NCBI GenBank assembly: GCA_014584345.1 | Contig: JACTNB010000030.1 | Coordinates: 173,095-237,094 of the forward strand | DNA length: 64,000 nucleotides | From: Planctomycetota bacterium | Lineage (GTDB): Bacteria > Planctomycetota > Planctomycetia > Planctomycetales > Planctomycetaceae | Reading direction: 5' to 3' | Shown here: positions 9,755-18,379 of the stretch, one piece after another | Numbering within the stretch: the stretch's first letter is position 1 | How the letters are laid out: every line of letters begins with the position of its first letter | Position numbers and translations under genes: made by a program | Notes under the pieces: generated by a model | Told to the model about the DNA's origin: nothing | Database searches by the model: none | The model's input: the letters and a program-made list of their open reading frames with translations, nothing else

Positions 9755-10273
9755 TCAGGCGTCTCCCGAGGAGGACGCATTGTCGATGTGCGCGGAAGCC
9801 AGAACGTCTTGTGTCTGCTGGTCCTGAAAGGCCCGAAGCCGCTCGCGGAGTTCGGGACGACTCCCCGCCAGGATACGACAGGCGAGCAGCCCCGCATTCT
9901 TCGCCCCCGCCTTGCCGATCGCCAGGGTTCCCACGGGAATCCCTCCCGGCATCTGCACGATCGACAGCAGGGAATCGAGACCGGATAAGGCCTGACTTTG
10001 CACGGGGACCCCGAGCACGGGCAGGGTGGTCTGCGAAGCCACCATCCCCGGAAGATGGGCTGCTCCCCCTGCCCCCGCAATGATCACCTCCAGCCCACGC
10101 TCCGCCGCCGCCTTGGCATAGGCAAACATTTCATCCGGAGTGCGATGCGCGGACACCACGCGACATTCATGGGGCACATCAAAACGGGACAACATTTGCG
10201 AAGCATGCTCCAGCGTGGGCCAGTCCGAGCGACTGCCCATGATAATTCCAACCAGGGGTGTGGAGTCTGTCAT
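9755..10273 (-). CDS. purE: N5-carboxyaminoimidazole ribonucleotide mutase
   Basis: 172 residues, class I PurE length. It converts N5-CAIR from PurK to CAIR. The signature GIIMGSRSDWPTLEHA is at residues 9-24, with VVSAHRTPDEMFAYA (about 40-54, including the catalytic His), IAGAGGAAHLPGMVA and the PGGIPVGTLAIG loop near the C-terminal third. The start ATG at 10273 begins MTDSTPLVGIIMGS; the frame is open for 63 codons upstream, but that part has no family character. It is the first gene of the purE-purK pair. The acidic, Ser-rich tail (about 155-172) is slightly longer than in E. coli PurE. Confidence 0.96.
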   Translation of the reverse strand: MTDSTPLVGIIMGSRSDWPTLEHASQMLSRFDVPHECRVVSAHRTPDEMFAYAKAAAERGLEVIIAGAGGAAHLPGMVASQTTLPVLGVPVQSQALSGLDSLLSIVQMPGGIPVGTLAIGKAGAKNAGLLACRILAGSRPELRERLRAFQDQQTQDVLASAHIDNASSSGDA

Positions 10274-10403
10274 CGTGAATTCTGATTTCTGTTTTCGGAC
10301 AACCGGATAGCAGAGGGATATTTGCGACGATTCACACTCTCCCGTACCGTTGCCGCATGGGATGATCGACCAAAACCGGGATGATATCCCGCCCCGGGAA
10401 GGA

Positions 10404-12725
10404 TCACCAGCGAGCAGCGGAAACGGGAGAATCCGCCTGGGGGACGGTACTTGCGTCCACACCCCTGTCCGATCGCCGGGCCAGCCACGTCAACAACAAG
10501 GGCAACAACACGATATTCCCCAGCAACCCTCCCAGCATGGCAATACTGACCAGAACCCCAAAGTAGTTCAAGGGGACAAACTCGGAAAGCGTCAAGACAC
10601 TGAAGCCGCAGATCAGCGCAATGTTCGAAAAGACCAGCGACAGGCCAATTTGGCCCTGCGTCCAGCGGAGGGCCTGCTCGTGATTACGCCCGGCAGCGCG
10701 GGCGCGACGATAAGCCGAGAGATAATGAATACTCGAATCCACGGTCAGGCCAATCGACACGCTGGCAATCATCGCCGTCCCGATATTGACCAGCGAACCA
10801 AGCCAGCCCAACAGGCCGATCAGTAGAATGATGGGCAACAAATTCGGAATCAGCGACAACGCGCCAATTGTCACACTGCGAAACGCGATTGTCATCATCA
10901 GAAAGATCCCTGCCGCCGCCAGCGAAAAACTGACCAACTGATCTCCCAGCAAGCTCAAGATGATATTCGCCAACAACACGTACAACCCGGTGACACGCAC
11001 GTCATCGAAATGGGTTTCGGTCACCTGGACCACGCGATCGATCAACGCCAGTTTCTGTTCCGCGGGTTGACGCTCCAGAGCACGTAACATCACTCGCATC
11101 CGCCCCTGCGCGGAATTGAATAGACTGGGAGTGAATTCGGGCTGCATCGTGTTCAGCAGTTCCTGCTTCCGCTCCAAACCCCGCGCCGCGATGTTTGGGA
11201 TGAAATCAATCCCGTCGGTATAGGCGACCACCTTGGTCACCGCGGGTACACCGGCCACTTGCAGTTCCCGTAATTCCTCCGCAAGTCGCCGCAGACGCGC
11301 CAGATCCTCGGGCGTGGACAACTCGGCAAATGGAAAGTTGACTTCGTAATTCCCTGCCCCGCCCAGTTTCGATTCCACGAAGTTCAGCGATTGCACAATC
11401 GGGCTCGAGGCGTGAAAGTTCTTGCTGAAATCGGTTTCAATTCGCAGGAACAGCATGCCCGTCAGCCCGGCGCAGGTCAATACCAGGGAGACCAGGGCAA
11501 TCGTGCGCGGAAACCGGAACACCAGATCCAACAGACCCTGCAAGCGAGCGGTCAACCTCCGTTCCCAGGCGTAACGCCGAGGATCGATACTGAACGAGCC
11601 GAGCAGTACCGCTCCCGGAACAATCAGCAACACCGCCAGCAAGACCATCAACGTGCCAATACTCATCATCAGGCCAAAACTGCGAATCGGAACAATACCG
11701 CTCGACATCAGGGCGCCAAAACCGACCGCCGTGGTGGCACACGTCCAGAAGATCGCGGGCAACAGGTCTCGCAGCGTCCGCTCCAAGGCAGCTTCGCGGG
11801 CATGCTCCTCGCGGTAGGTTCGATAGGTGATTGTGATATGCATGACAGTAGCAATCCCGATGATCGTTACCAGCGAATCCAGCATCGAACTGACCATGCT
11901 CAATCGGATTCCCGAAAGCACCAGCACCGCGCGCGTCCACAGCAGCGAGACCCGCACAATCACAATCGGCAGCAACATCCAACGTAAGCTGCGAAACAGA
12001 AACAGGATGATCACCAGCAGGATCCCAGACGAGGCCCAGCCCAGCACGGCTCCGTCCCGTTCGACGATGTCAAACATGTCGTGTACCTGCACCGGTTCCC
12101 CCACCACGTACGTGGTCCGCGGTCGCGCGGCCGCAAGTTCCCGAATTTGCGCCAGGGTTTCTCCACGGGAAACACCGGCCTCGGCTTCCGGCTGCAAGCG
12201 AAGCACGATCGCCGTCGTTTCGCGATCGGAGCCAATCAACGCCCCCTCGGCGAACGCCAGGGCCTGTTGCTGAATCGAGGGTATCCGTAAAAACAGGCTC
12301 CCCAGCAGCCCCACTCCCTGCGGCTGCAGCACGGCCGACAGGGTTTGTGTACTGCCCGGATTGACTCCCGGAACCTGGTTCAACTGGGACGCGAACTGCG
12401 ACACTTCCTGTAGACCACTGGCATGGGTCAGATTCGGCTGCCGCCAGGCCACAATGACAAACTCATCCCCCCCAAACAACTGTTTACTGCGCAGATATCC
12501 GAGCAACAAGGGATGGTCGGCGGCAAACAGCGATTCGATGGAACGCTCCAGAGACAATTGCGAGGCCGGGCGAATCGAAAGCAATGTCAACAGCAGCGCC
12601 AGGAACAACATTCTGCCCCGCCAGCGGAACAAGCGACTCACCAGCGTCTGGAGAAACCCGCCGGACATGCCCCGATCGCCCTCCGGGAGGTTGGCATCGA
12701 TGGCGGGGGAGTCTGCTTGTGTCAT
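10404..12725 (-). CDS. MMPL/RND-superfamily exporter
   Basis: 773 residues with the RND layout of two repeats. TM1 is at about residues 33-55, a periplasmic loop spans about 56-225, and five helices follow at about 230-375. TM7 is near 410, then a second periplasmic loop and five more helices at about 600-755. Conserved stretches include LVTIIGIATVMHITITYRTY in the first helix bundle and MIASVSIGLTVDSSIHYLSA in the second, the paired TM4/TM10 motif with an intramembrane Asp. Such proteins export lipids, hopanoids or hydrophobic compounds using the proton gradient. No membrane-fusion or outer-membrane partner is adjacent. It lies upstream of purE on the same strand, 130 bases away. Confidence 0.88.
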   Translation of the reverse strand: MTQADSPAIDANLPEGDRGMSGGFLQTLVSRLFRWRGRMLFLALLLTLLSIRPASQLSLERSIESLFAADHPLLLGYLRSKQLFGGDEFVIVAWRQPNLTHASGLQEVSQFASQLNQVPGVNPGSTQTLSAVLQPQGVGLLGSLFLRIPSIQQQALAFAEGALIGSDRETTAIVLRLQPEAEAGVSRGETLAQIRELAAARPRTTYVVGEPVQVHDMFDIVERDGAVLGWASSGILLVIILFLFRSLRWMLLPIVIVRVSLLWTRAVLVLSGIRLSMVSSMLDSLVTIIGIATVMHITITYRTYREEHAREAALERTLRDLLPAIFWTCATTAVGFGALMSSGIVPIRSFGLMMSIGTLMVLLAVLLIVPGAVLLGSFSIDPRRYAWERRLTARLQGLLDLVFRFPRTIALVSLVLTCAGLTGMLFLRIETDFSKNFHASSPIVQSLNFVESKLGGAGNYEVNFPFAELSTPEDLARLRRLAEELRELQVAGVPAVTKVVAYTDGIDFIPNIAARGLERKQELLNTMQPEFTPSLFNSAQGRMRVMLRALERQPAEQKLALIDRVVQVTETHFDDVRVTGLYVLLANIILSLLGDQLVSFSLAAAGIFLMMTIAFRSVTIGALSLIPNLLPIILLIGLLGWLGSLVNIGTAMIASVSIGLTVDSSIHYLSAYRRARAAGRNHEQALRWTQGQIGLSLVFSNIALICGFSVLTLSEFVPLNYFGVLVSIAMLGGLLGNIVLLPLLLTWLARRSDRGVDASTVPQADSPVSAARW

Positions 12726-13105
12726 GAGGCCACGACCAGCCGATAGGTTAAACTCAACAGGATATCAAGAAGAATTACGGGCGTCCGCAGTTCGCCAAGC
12801 ATAGCTTACAATCCTCCCGGCCCGAGTACAGCGAACTCCAATTTTACTAGATTTCCGGAATTGACGCAGGCGCGGCAAGGGTGTCTGCCGGGCAAGGCGC
12901 CTCGGGTCGGGAGTGCGCCCCGCCTCGCGTCACGGTATAGAATCGGTTTTGACCCCCGCCGTGGGCCAGCCTTCTCAAGTTCGCCCGCAGGCCTTGAATT
13001 TTTCGCAGGCTACGCTCTGCTTACCATTTACGCGGTTTCCAAGCAAGTTTTAAGACACTTAAGTCGCAAGGTACTACGCGCCTATTCAAAAAAGTCACGG
13101 TCCAT
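12726..13105. other. Non-coding region between the MMPL exporter and an unknown gene
   Basis: 380 bases with no credible reading frame and no copy of the palindromic element. It must hold the promoter of the minus-strand exporter and the 3' end of the minus-strand gene beginning at 13756. I could not identify a strong promoter or terminator. Confidence 0.4.
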
Positions 13106-13756
13106 TTACCGGGCGCGAATCCCCTGGCGGCGTTGCGGTTTTTGCGATGTCCGTGGAATGGAGGCCACGTTCCGATTCGACGGCTGCGTATGAGGCTCGA
13201 CCGATTTCGCCATCCGGTTGCCATCGCGGGCCGGCTCCACCATGTACGCCGTGTTCTTCCCGTGCGCGGTGGCTGCCTGCATCTCGCCTGATCCACGCAA
13301 CGGGGATTCGCTCGATTTCAGAGGGACACGTTCCGGGGAACTGCTCCCCGTGGGGGCACAGGCAACCGGTTCATCCGCGTACAGTTCCGGATGAAGAACG
13401 CGGCGGCCCACGGGAATCATTTCGTGAATATGGTGATTGCTGTGCAGGTGAACCAGTTGCTCGTCGGTCAAACCCGCGAGTTGCTCCTCGGTAAATCCGT
13501 GTTTTTCCCCCAGCAGATGCTCCCGGATTTTTCCCGGAAACGACCAGCGACGTTCCGCTTTTTCGATCCACTCCAGAGGGAAACCACGATCATCCGTGCT
13601 ACTTTCGACGGCAACTGTGTCCGCGGATCGCGCGGATTCCGTTTGTACCCGCGGAAGCATTTCCCGTTCCTGCTCTCCCCCCGTTTGAGCGTTCAAAGGA
13701 GAAATCGCCACACAATACAAGCCTATCACCAAGAAACCAGTTCCCCAGCCCCTCAT
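13106..13756 (-). CDS. Secreted protein of unknown function
   Basis: 216 residues from the ATG at 13756, which has GAAGGG six bases upstream; an ATG at 13780 would add eight residues. A signal peptide is clear (MRGWGTGFLVIGLYCVAIS, cleavage after about residue 23). The only structured-looking part is about residues 60-115: FPLEWIEKAERRW, IREHLLGEKHGFTEEQLAGL, TDEQLVHLHSNHHIHEM. It is rich in helix and His and could be a small helical domain. The remainder is low-complexity, Ser/Pro/Arg-rich and probably disordered. I do not recognise a family. It is a single gene flanked by non-coding DNA. Confidence 0.65.
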   Translation of the reverse strand: MRGWGTGFLVIGLYCVAISPLNAQTGGEQEREMLPRVQTESARSADTVAVESSTDDRGFPLEWIEKAERRWSFPGKIREHLLGEKHGFTEEQLAGLTDEQLVHLHSNHHIHEMIPVGRRVLHPELYADEPVACAPTGSSSPERVPLKSSESPLRGSGEMQAATAHGKNTAYMVEPARDGNRMAKSVEPHTQPSNRNVASIPRTSQKPQRRQGIRAR

Positions 13757-14070
13757 AACCTTCCCTTCACGTTCTGCCATTGTAATTTAGAAAATTGAGC
13801 AATCTTACCAAAACAGCAAATTAGATACCTATAAGTAGGATAGGAAGCAAAGAAAAGTTGAGTATTTTGGAAAATTTTCCCGGCGACCAACGGGCACGCC
13901 TGAATCAGGATTTCCGCGAGGAAGGTTTTCTTCAGCGGTTCTGGCGGATATTCTGTTGGAGATCAGGTACAGCCAGTCGGCTGGAGTCATACGAACTGAC
14001 CAACAGACATAACCTGTTGTCTATGTTTACATTCAGATCATTAAACACCCAGCATTTCCGAGGTGCAGTC

Positions 14071-14853
14071 ATGCGGATACCGGGCAAGAACATCTTGGTG
14101 ACGGGGGGCTCGAGGGGCATTGGCCGGGGATGTGCTCTCGAATTGGCCAAGGCGGGCGCGAATGTCGCCATCAATTATCACTCCAGTGCTGCCGCAGCCG
14201 AGGAGGTGGTGCGTGAGATCGAAGCACTGGGACTACGTGGGCTGGCAATTCAGGCCGATGTTGCCGATCAGGCGTCGGTCGAGCACATGATCGCCCAGGT
14301 GGTCGAAACCTTCGGCAGCCTGGATGGGTTCGTATCGAATGCGGTTTATAGCGACCGCGAGTTCATGGTCGAGGCCGACATGGCCGGTTTCCGTCGAACG
14401 ATCGATGTCAGCATGTGGGGCGCTTTTTACGGGGTGCGGGCAGCCGCCCAGCAGATGATCAAACAGGGGCACGGCGGAGCCATCACGGTGGTCAGTTCCC
14501 CCCATTCCTTCATCCCATTTCCGGGCGCGATGGCCTACAATATGGCCAAGGCGGCCATCGATCAAATGGCCAAAACAGCTGCCATTGAACTGGCCGAACA
14601 TGCCATCCGCGTCAATGTGGTCCATCCCGGCTGGATCGATACCCCGGGCGAGCGTAAGTTCTTCACCGAGGAGCAACTGGCCCAGGGAGCAGGCAGCATC
14701 CCGCTGAAACGCATGGGAACCCCCGAAGAAATCGGCCGGGCCATTCTGTACACCCTCAGCCCCGATGCGGATTACATGACGGGCAGCGTACTTCTGATTG
14801 ATGGCGGAATCACGCTCCCCTGGTGGTCGAAACGGAAGGAAGGCAAGCAGTGA
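14071..14853 (+). CDS. Short-chain dehydrogenase/reductase (SDR)
   Basis: 260 residues, classical SDR length. The Rossmann NAD(P)-binding motif TGGSRGIGRG is at residues 11-20. SNAVYS near 88 replaces the common NNAG, VVSSPHS near 140 carries the catalytic Ser, and YNMAK near 155 carries the catalytic Tyr and Lys. The C-terminal HPGWIDTPGER and DADYMTGSVLLIDGG segments are typical of glucose-1-dehydrogenase/FabG-like members. The substrate is unknown. The start is the ATG at 14071 with GAGGTG upstream. Its stop overlaps the start of the next gene in the sequence TGATG, implying translational coupling. Confidence 0.92.
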   Translation: MRIPGKNILVTGGSRGIGRGCALELAKAGANVAINYHSSAAAAEEVVREIEALGLRGLAIQADVADQASVEHMIAQVVETFGSLDGFVSNAVYSDREFMVEADMAGFRRTIDVSMWGAFYGVRAAAQQMIKQGHGGAITVVSSPHSFIPFPGAMAYNMAKAAIDQMAKTAAIELAEHAIRVNVVHPGWIDTPGERKFFTEEQLAQGAGSIPLKRMGTPEEIGRAILYTLSPDADYMTGSVLLIDGGITLPWWSKRKEGKQ

Positions 14854-15245
14854 TGCCCGGCTCAACAACAACCGGAGACGAGTCCCCCTTCGAAACGCCA
14901 GCAGGCGCCCCCGCAGTGTGCCTGCTCGACTGTGCACAACTGCTGCAACGTGGGCCCTGGCAGCGGATGAACGAGAACGAATTGCGCTGGCAATGGACGG
15001 GCTCGCGTCAATTGACGGCCCGCGAATTACTGGGCGATGCCGCGGAAATTCATGTCTTTCCTTCGGTGAATCGTCGCGACACGATTACGGTCTGCCTGCT
15101 GTCGGATGGGGGAGTCATTTCGTACGCCCGCGATAACGGAGACTGGATCCATACTCTCAACGGCCTGTCCGACTTGCGATACAAAGTCTACGAACTGAAC
15201 CTTATGCCACTGCCGGAACTGGGAGAGTTTTTGCGTCGCGTATGA
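14853..15245 (+). CDS. Hypothetical protein coupled to the SDR
   Basis: 130 residues starting at the ATG of the TGATG overlap with the dehydrogenase stop. No signal peptide or membrane segment. The body (about 25-130) looks like a compact alpha/beta domain: ELRWQWTGSRQLTARELLGD, AEIHVFPSVNRRDTITVCLL and YKVYELNLMPLPELGEFLRRV. I do not recognise a family. The overlapping start suggests it is made in step with the SDR and may bind it or act on the same substrate; that is inference from position only. Confidence 0.72.
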   Translation: MPGSTTTGDESPFETPAGAPAVCLLDCAQLLQRGPWQRMNENELRWQWTGSRQLTARELLGDAAEIHVFPSVNRRDTITVCLLSDGGVISYARDNGDWIHTLNGLSDLRYKVYELNLMPLPELGEFLRRV

Positions 15246-15792
15246 CGCTGCCCCTTGGGCCAGGACGAATCCCCGACCGCGCGGGTCGCGGCTTCCCAAT
15301 GATTTTTATATGAGTCCGCCAAAGAACCGTTGACAAACACCTCTCGCCCGCATAGGTTGCATACATAAGTATTTTTCATTATATTTACCCTCAACTCCCA
15401 GCACTGCTGCCGACGTAAACTCAGTTTTCCGGTCGATCGCGTAAGGCATGGGAGGTCTCAGTTCAGCTTACGTTCCCGAGGGAGAACCTTGAGACACAAA
15501 GCTGTTTCATATCTACTTGGCCAGAATGGTGTGTAATTGGCGAAATCACCCGATTTACGCAACATTATGTCGCCAGCGCTGCCATAATTGTATTGACGGT
15601 TGCGGCTCCGAACACCGCAGCGGGCGGAGGAGTAGGTTTCTTGCGTGTCATCCGGCACCGGGTAGGGATCGGGTGTTGTTAGCGTAACGAGCCTGTCCCA
15701 TCCGTCCGTGGAAGTATTCTCTGCCGCATCCTGTCGGCAATGTTTTGCATTCTGCGAAATCCTGTCTTCGAACTGGCTTTTTGGAGTGATCC
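15246..15792. other. Non-coding region before the FHA gene
   Basis: 547 bases. A 60-odd-residue minus-strand frame with a CxxC pair (MKNTYVCNLCGREVF, ATG near 15379, GAGGG upstream) overlaps the end of the preceding gene. It is too weak to call. The rest shows no protein-like frame. The FHA gene's ribosome site, TGGAGTG, lies at its right end. Confidence 0.4.
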
Positions 15793-16704
15793 ATGCTTCA
15801 TGCGGACTTGAAGGTACTGGGTGGGCGCCACGAGGGAAAAATCATTTCCCTGACGACGAAGAAATTCCTGATCGGTCGCGGCGACGATTGTCATATGCGT
15901 CCCAATAACGAATTGGTCAGCCGCCATCATTGTGTCTTTAATCTGGACGATTTCTCTGTTCGTCTGCGTGATCTGGGGAGCACGAACGGCACCTTCGTGA
16001 ACGACGAACAGATTCGTGGCCAGGTGGAGTTGAAAACGGGAGATCGTGTTCGAATCGGGAAGCTGGAGTTAATGGTCACCATTCGCCAGGGGGCTCCCGT
16101 GGCAGCTGCTGTGCCCGAGGAACCCGAGGAATACACCAACCTGTCGGGCGAAACCATTCCCGATTCGGAATCTGTGGACGAAGTCGAATCCGCGGCGGAA
16201 GCCGGCAAGGAAACCATGCACGATACCGGGATTCTGGCGGAAGCGGATACAACCTTTTATCCTCCCAACCAGGCCCCTCCACCGTTGCAATATGGACAAG
16301 GCGCCATGCCGCCGGGGTATGCCTATCCCCCACCCGGATACATGCCTCAGCAGTTCATGTATCCCTATCCACCGCCTCAGCCAGGGTATCCGCAGTACCC
16401 CATGATGCCTCCGGCCGGTTATCCTCAGTTCCCACAGATGGGCTACCCGCCACAGATGCCGACGGGACCATATGCGGCCCCAGCTCCGGAACAGCCCCCC
16501 GCCCAGGAAGCCCAGGCCGAGTCGGCAAAAAAGTCGCCCAAGCAAATCGACGTGAAGCTGCCCGATCCCTCGGAAACGGGTGCAATCGAAGCGCCTCCGC
16601 CAAGTCAGAAGGCGGGTTCCCCCGAAGACCGATCGAAGAATCCTTCGGCCATGGCCGTGGATATCATTCAGCAATACACGCGACGCCGCCCCACCGGGGG
16701 ATGA
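15793..16704 (+). CDS. FHA-domain protein with Pro/Tyr-rich tail
   Basis: 303 residues. The N-terminal FHA domain (about 1-95) has the phosphothreonine-binding residues in FLIGRGDDCHMRP, LVSRHHC and STNGTFVN. A Glu-rich stretch (about 100-150) follows. Residues 155-235 are low-complexity, with Pro, Tyr, Gly and Met in short repeats such as GYPQYPMMPPAGYP, and the end is Lys/Pro-rich. Proteins of this build dock onto phosphothreonine targets of Ser/Thr kinases. Two such kinases are encoded in this window, but neither is adjacent. The start has TGGAGTG five bases upstream. It converges with the MFS gene. Confidence 0.9.
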   Translation: MLHADLKVLGGRHEGKIISLTTKKFLIGRGDDCHMRPNNELVSRHHCVFNLDDFSVRLRDLGSTNGTFVNDEQIRGQVELKTGDRVRIGKLELMVTIRQGAPVAAAVPEEPEEYTNLSGETIPDSESVDEVESAAEAGKETMHDTGILAEADTTFYPPNQAPPPLQYGQGAMPPGYAYPPPGYMPQQFMYPYPPPQPGYPQYPMMPPAGYPQFPQMGYPPQMPTGPYAAPAPEQPPAQEAQAESAKKSPKQIDVKLPDPSETGAIEAPPPSQKAGSPEDRSKNPSAMAVDIIQQYTRRRPTGG

Positions 16705-16804
16705 TCACGGCGGCTTGCGTTGTGTCACGTGTCACGTCGCGCGCGGTCCCGAAGACTCTCGTGGATTAGGCGCGATTACGTTTCCGGCATCCGGCAGGCA
16801 TGGG

Positions 16805-18115
16805 TTATGGCCCGTGGTGTTCTGGTTCTCGAACGCCCCACAAGATGAGAGGCGCGAGCAGTCGGCCCAGAAACGAAACCGCGAACAGCACAAAAAACGG
16901 GCTGACCTGCGATCCCCACACGGACCAAGCATGCTCCGCGTTCAGTTCGCGTTCCAGCCAGAAGCCTCCCACCAATCCGGTCAGGCCTGCTATAAAACCA
17001 GGCCCAAAGCGATACAGGGCGATGGCAAGGGTGTTCCGATGTCGCGGCACGACGCGCAGGACCAGATTTTGCAACGTCAGGTTGACCGCCCCGAAGCCTC
17101 CCCACAAGACATACGCGCCCCACAACCAGGCCCAATGCCCCCGTAGCGTCGCCAGCCAGAACAGCATCGCCAGGCTCACAACCACCGTGCTCGCCATCAG
17201 TAAATCTCGATTTCCCCGCAGATCGCTCCAGCGACCCGCCCCCCACGTCGCCGGGATCTGCAGCAGATACATGGTCCCCTGCAACAGAAAAAATACGGTC
17301 AGACTCAACTGGAGTTGGCGATACCCCTGCAGAAAAAAGGCCGTCTGTGTCATTCCCTGAAAGAAGGCCAACCAGCAGGAAAACAGCATGACGCGCACGA
17401 ACGATCCGCGGGGAACGGGCCAGACCACAGGCGCGGTTTCCGCGGCGTGCGCCCGGTGGGGGCCGGCTGCGATGAACGCCGGCCATTTCAGCAGGGGTTG
17501 CAAGGACAGCAGTTGCAGCATGTTGCCCATGCAGAATGTACCGGCGTAAACGGCCATGCGAAAATCGACGGAATACCCCGAGGTCTTCAGCCAGTCCCTC
17601 AGCAGGGCCGCCAGAAAAGGAATGATCAGCAACACGGCCAGTTGCGCCATGTTGCGGCGGCTAAAGAATCTCCCCCAACTTTGCTCGGGTGCCAGGTCAC
17701 TCAGCCAGGACAGATAAGCCGTGAACGCAATCGCCTGACAGATCCCCGCCAGCACCATGCCCGCCAACAGCACGGTCAGCGGAGGAAACCACGCTTGCCA
17801 GACCGCCAGCGGAATCAGCAACAACGCAGCTCTAGCCCCTAGCGAGGCCCACAGAAAGAGCCGCTTTTTATTCCGGGCCCACCCCAACACCAAAGGGGTC
17901 GTCACCGCCAGCAATCCCAGAAGCTCCGGCAGCGCCAGTACCCAAGCCATCATTCCCGGCCGTGCCGCCGCCCCGGAGTCCGCGGCAAAATACGCGAGAA
18001 AACCGCCACTTGTGAGCGAATGTCCCGCGGTAAACAGCAATTGGTTGATCACCACGCTGCGGCTGAGCGAGCGCAACTGCCGTGTTCGGAGCGGATCATC
18101 GTTCTGCCAACTCAA
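16805..18115 (-). CDS. MFS transporter
   Basis: 436 residues if started at a TTG at 18115, which has AAGGTGG upstream. The frame stays open to ATGs at 18289 and 18304, but the extra 58-63 residues are Pro/Arg/Cys-rich and not protein-like. About eleven or twelve hydrophobic helices are seen, with the A-motif-like GWARNKKRLFLW after TM2 and the corresponding WSDLRGNRDLLM in the second half. The MFS fold is clear; the substrate is not. It is divergent from the haem-motif sensor kinase, so both could share a control region at 18116-18379 and be functionally linked. The gene ends convergently with the FHA gene. Confidence 0.82.
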   Translation of the reverse strand: MSWQNDDPLRTRQLRSLSRSVVINQLLFTAGHSLTSGGFLAYFAADSGAAARPGMMAWVLALPELLGLLAVTTPLVLGWARNKKRLFLWASLGARAALLLIPLAVWQAWFPPLTVLLAGMVLAGICQAIAFTAYLSWLSDLAPEQSWGRFFSRRNMAQLAVLLIIPFLAALLRDWLKTSGYSVDFRMAVYAGTFCMGNMLQLLSLQPLLKWPAFIAAGPHRAHAAETAPVVWPVPRGSFVRVMLFSCWLAFFQGMTQTAFFLQGYRQLQLSLTVFFLLQGTMYLLQIPATWGAGRWSDLRGNRDLLMASTVVVSLAMLFWLATLRGHWAWLWGAYVLWGGFGAVNLTLQNLVLRVVPRHRNTLAIALYRFGPGFIAGLTGLVGGFWLERELNAEHAWSVWGSQVSPFFVLFAVSFLGRLLAPLILWGVREPEHHGP

Positions 18116-18379
18116 GTGCGCCGCCACCTTCCCGAAAGCCGCCAGCCTGCAACGTGACAGGTCCGTTCCGGGGATAGTTCGCAATCCCCCCAGACCTCGG
18201 TCCGTGCAGCTTAATTCGTTCTCCGCGGGCTGGCAATGCTCCCCGCGACGAGGCGGCGCGGGACGGGGTTTTGTGAATCTCCATTGCATCAAACGGGTGG
18301 GCATGAAACAATTCTGCAGGCGTTTGCGTCCCACGAAGCCCGAAACGTCGCAGAGTCCCTTTTCGCATGGCCCGAGTTG

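Noticed and set aside
15188..15394. Minus-strand frame with a CxxC (MKNTYVCNLCGREVF) and a GAGGG upstream
   Set aside because: It overlaps the end of the gene at 14853-15245 antisense, its C-terminal half is mere antisense sequence, and there is no second Cys pair. Could be revisited if homologues turn up.
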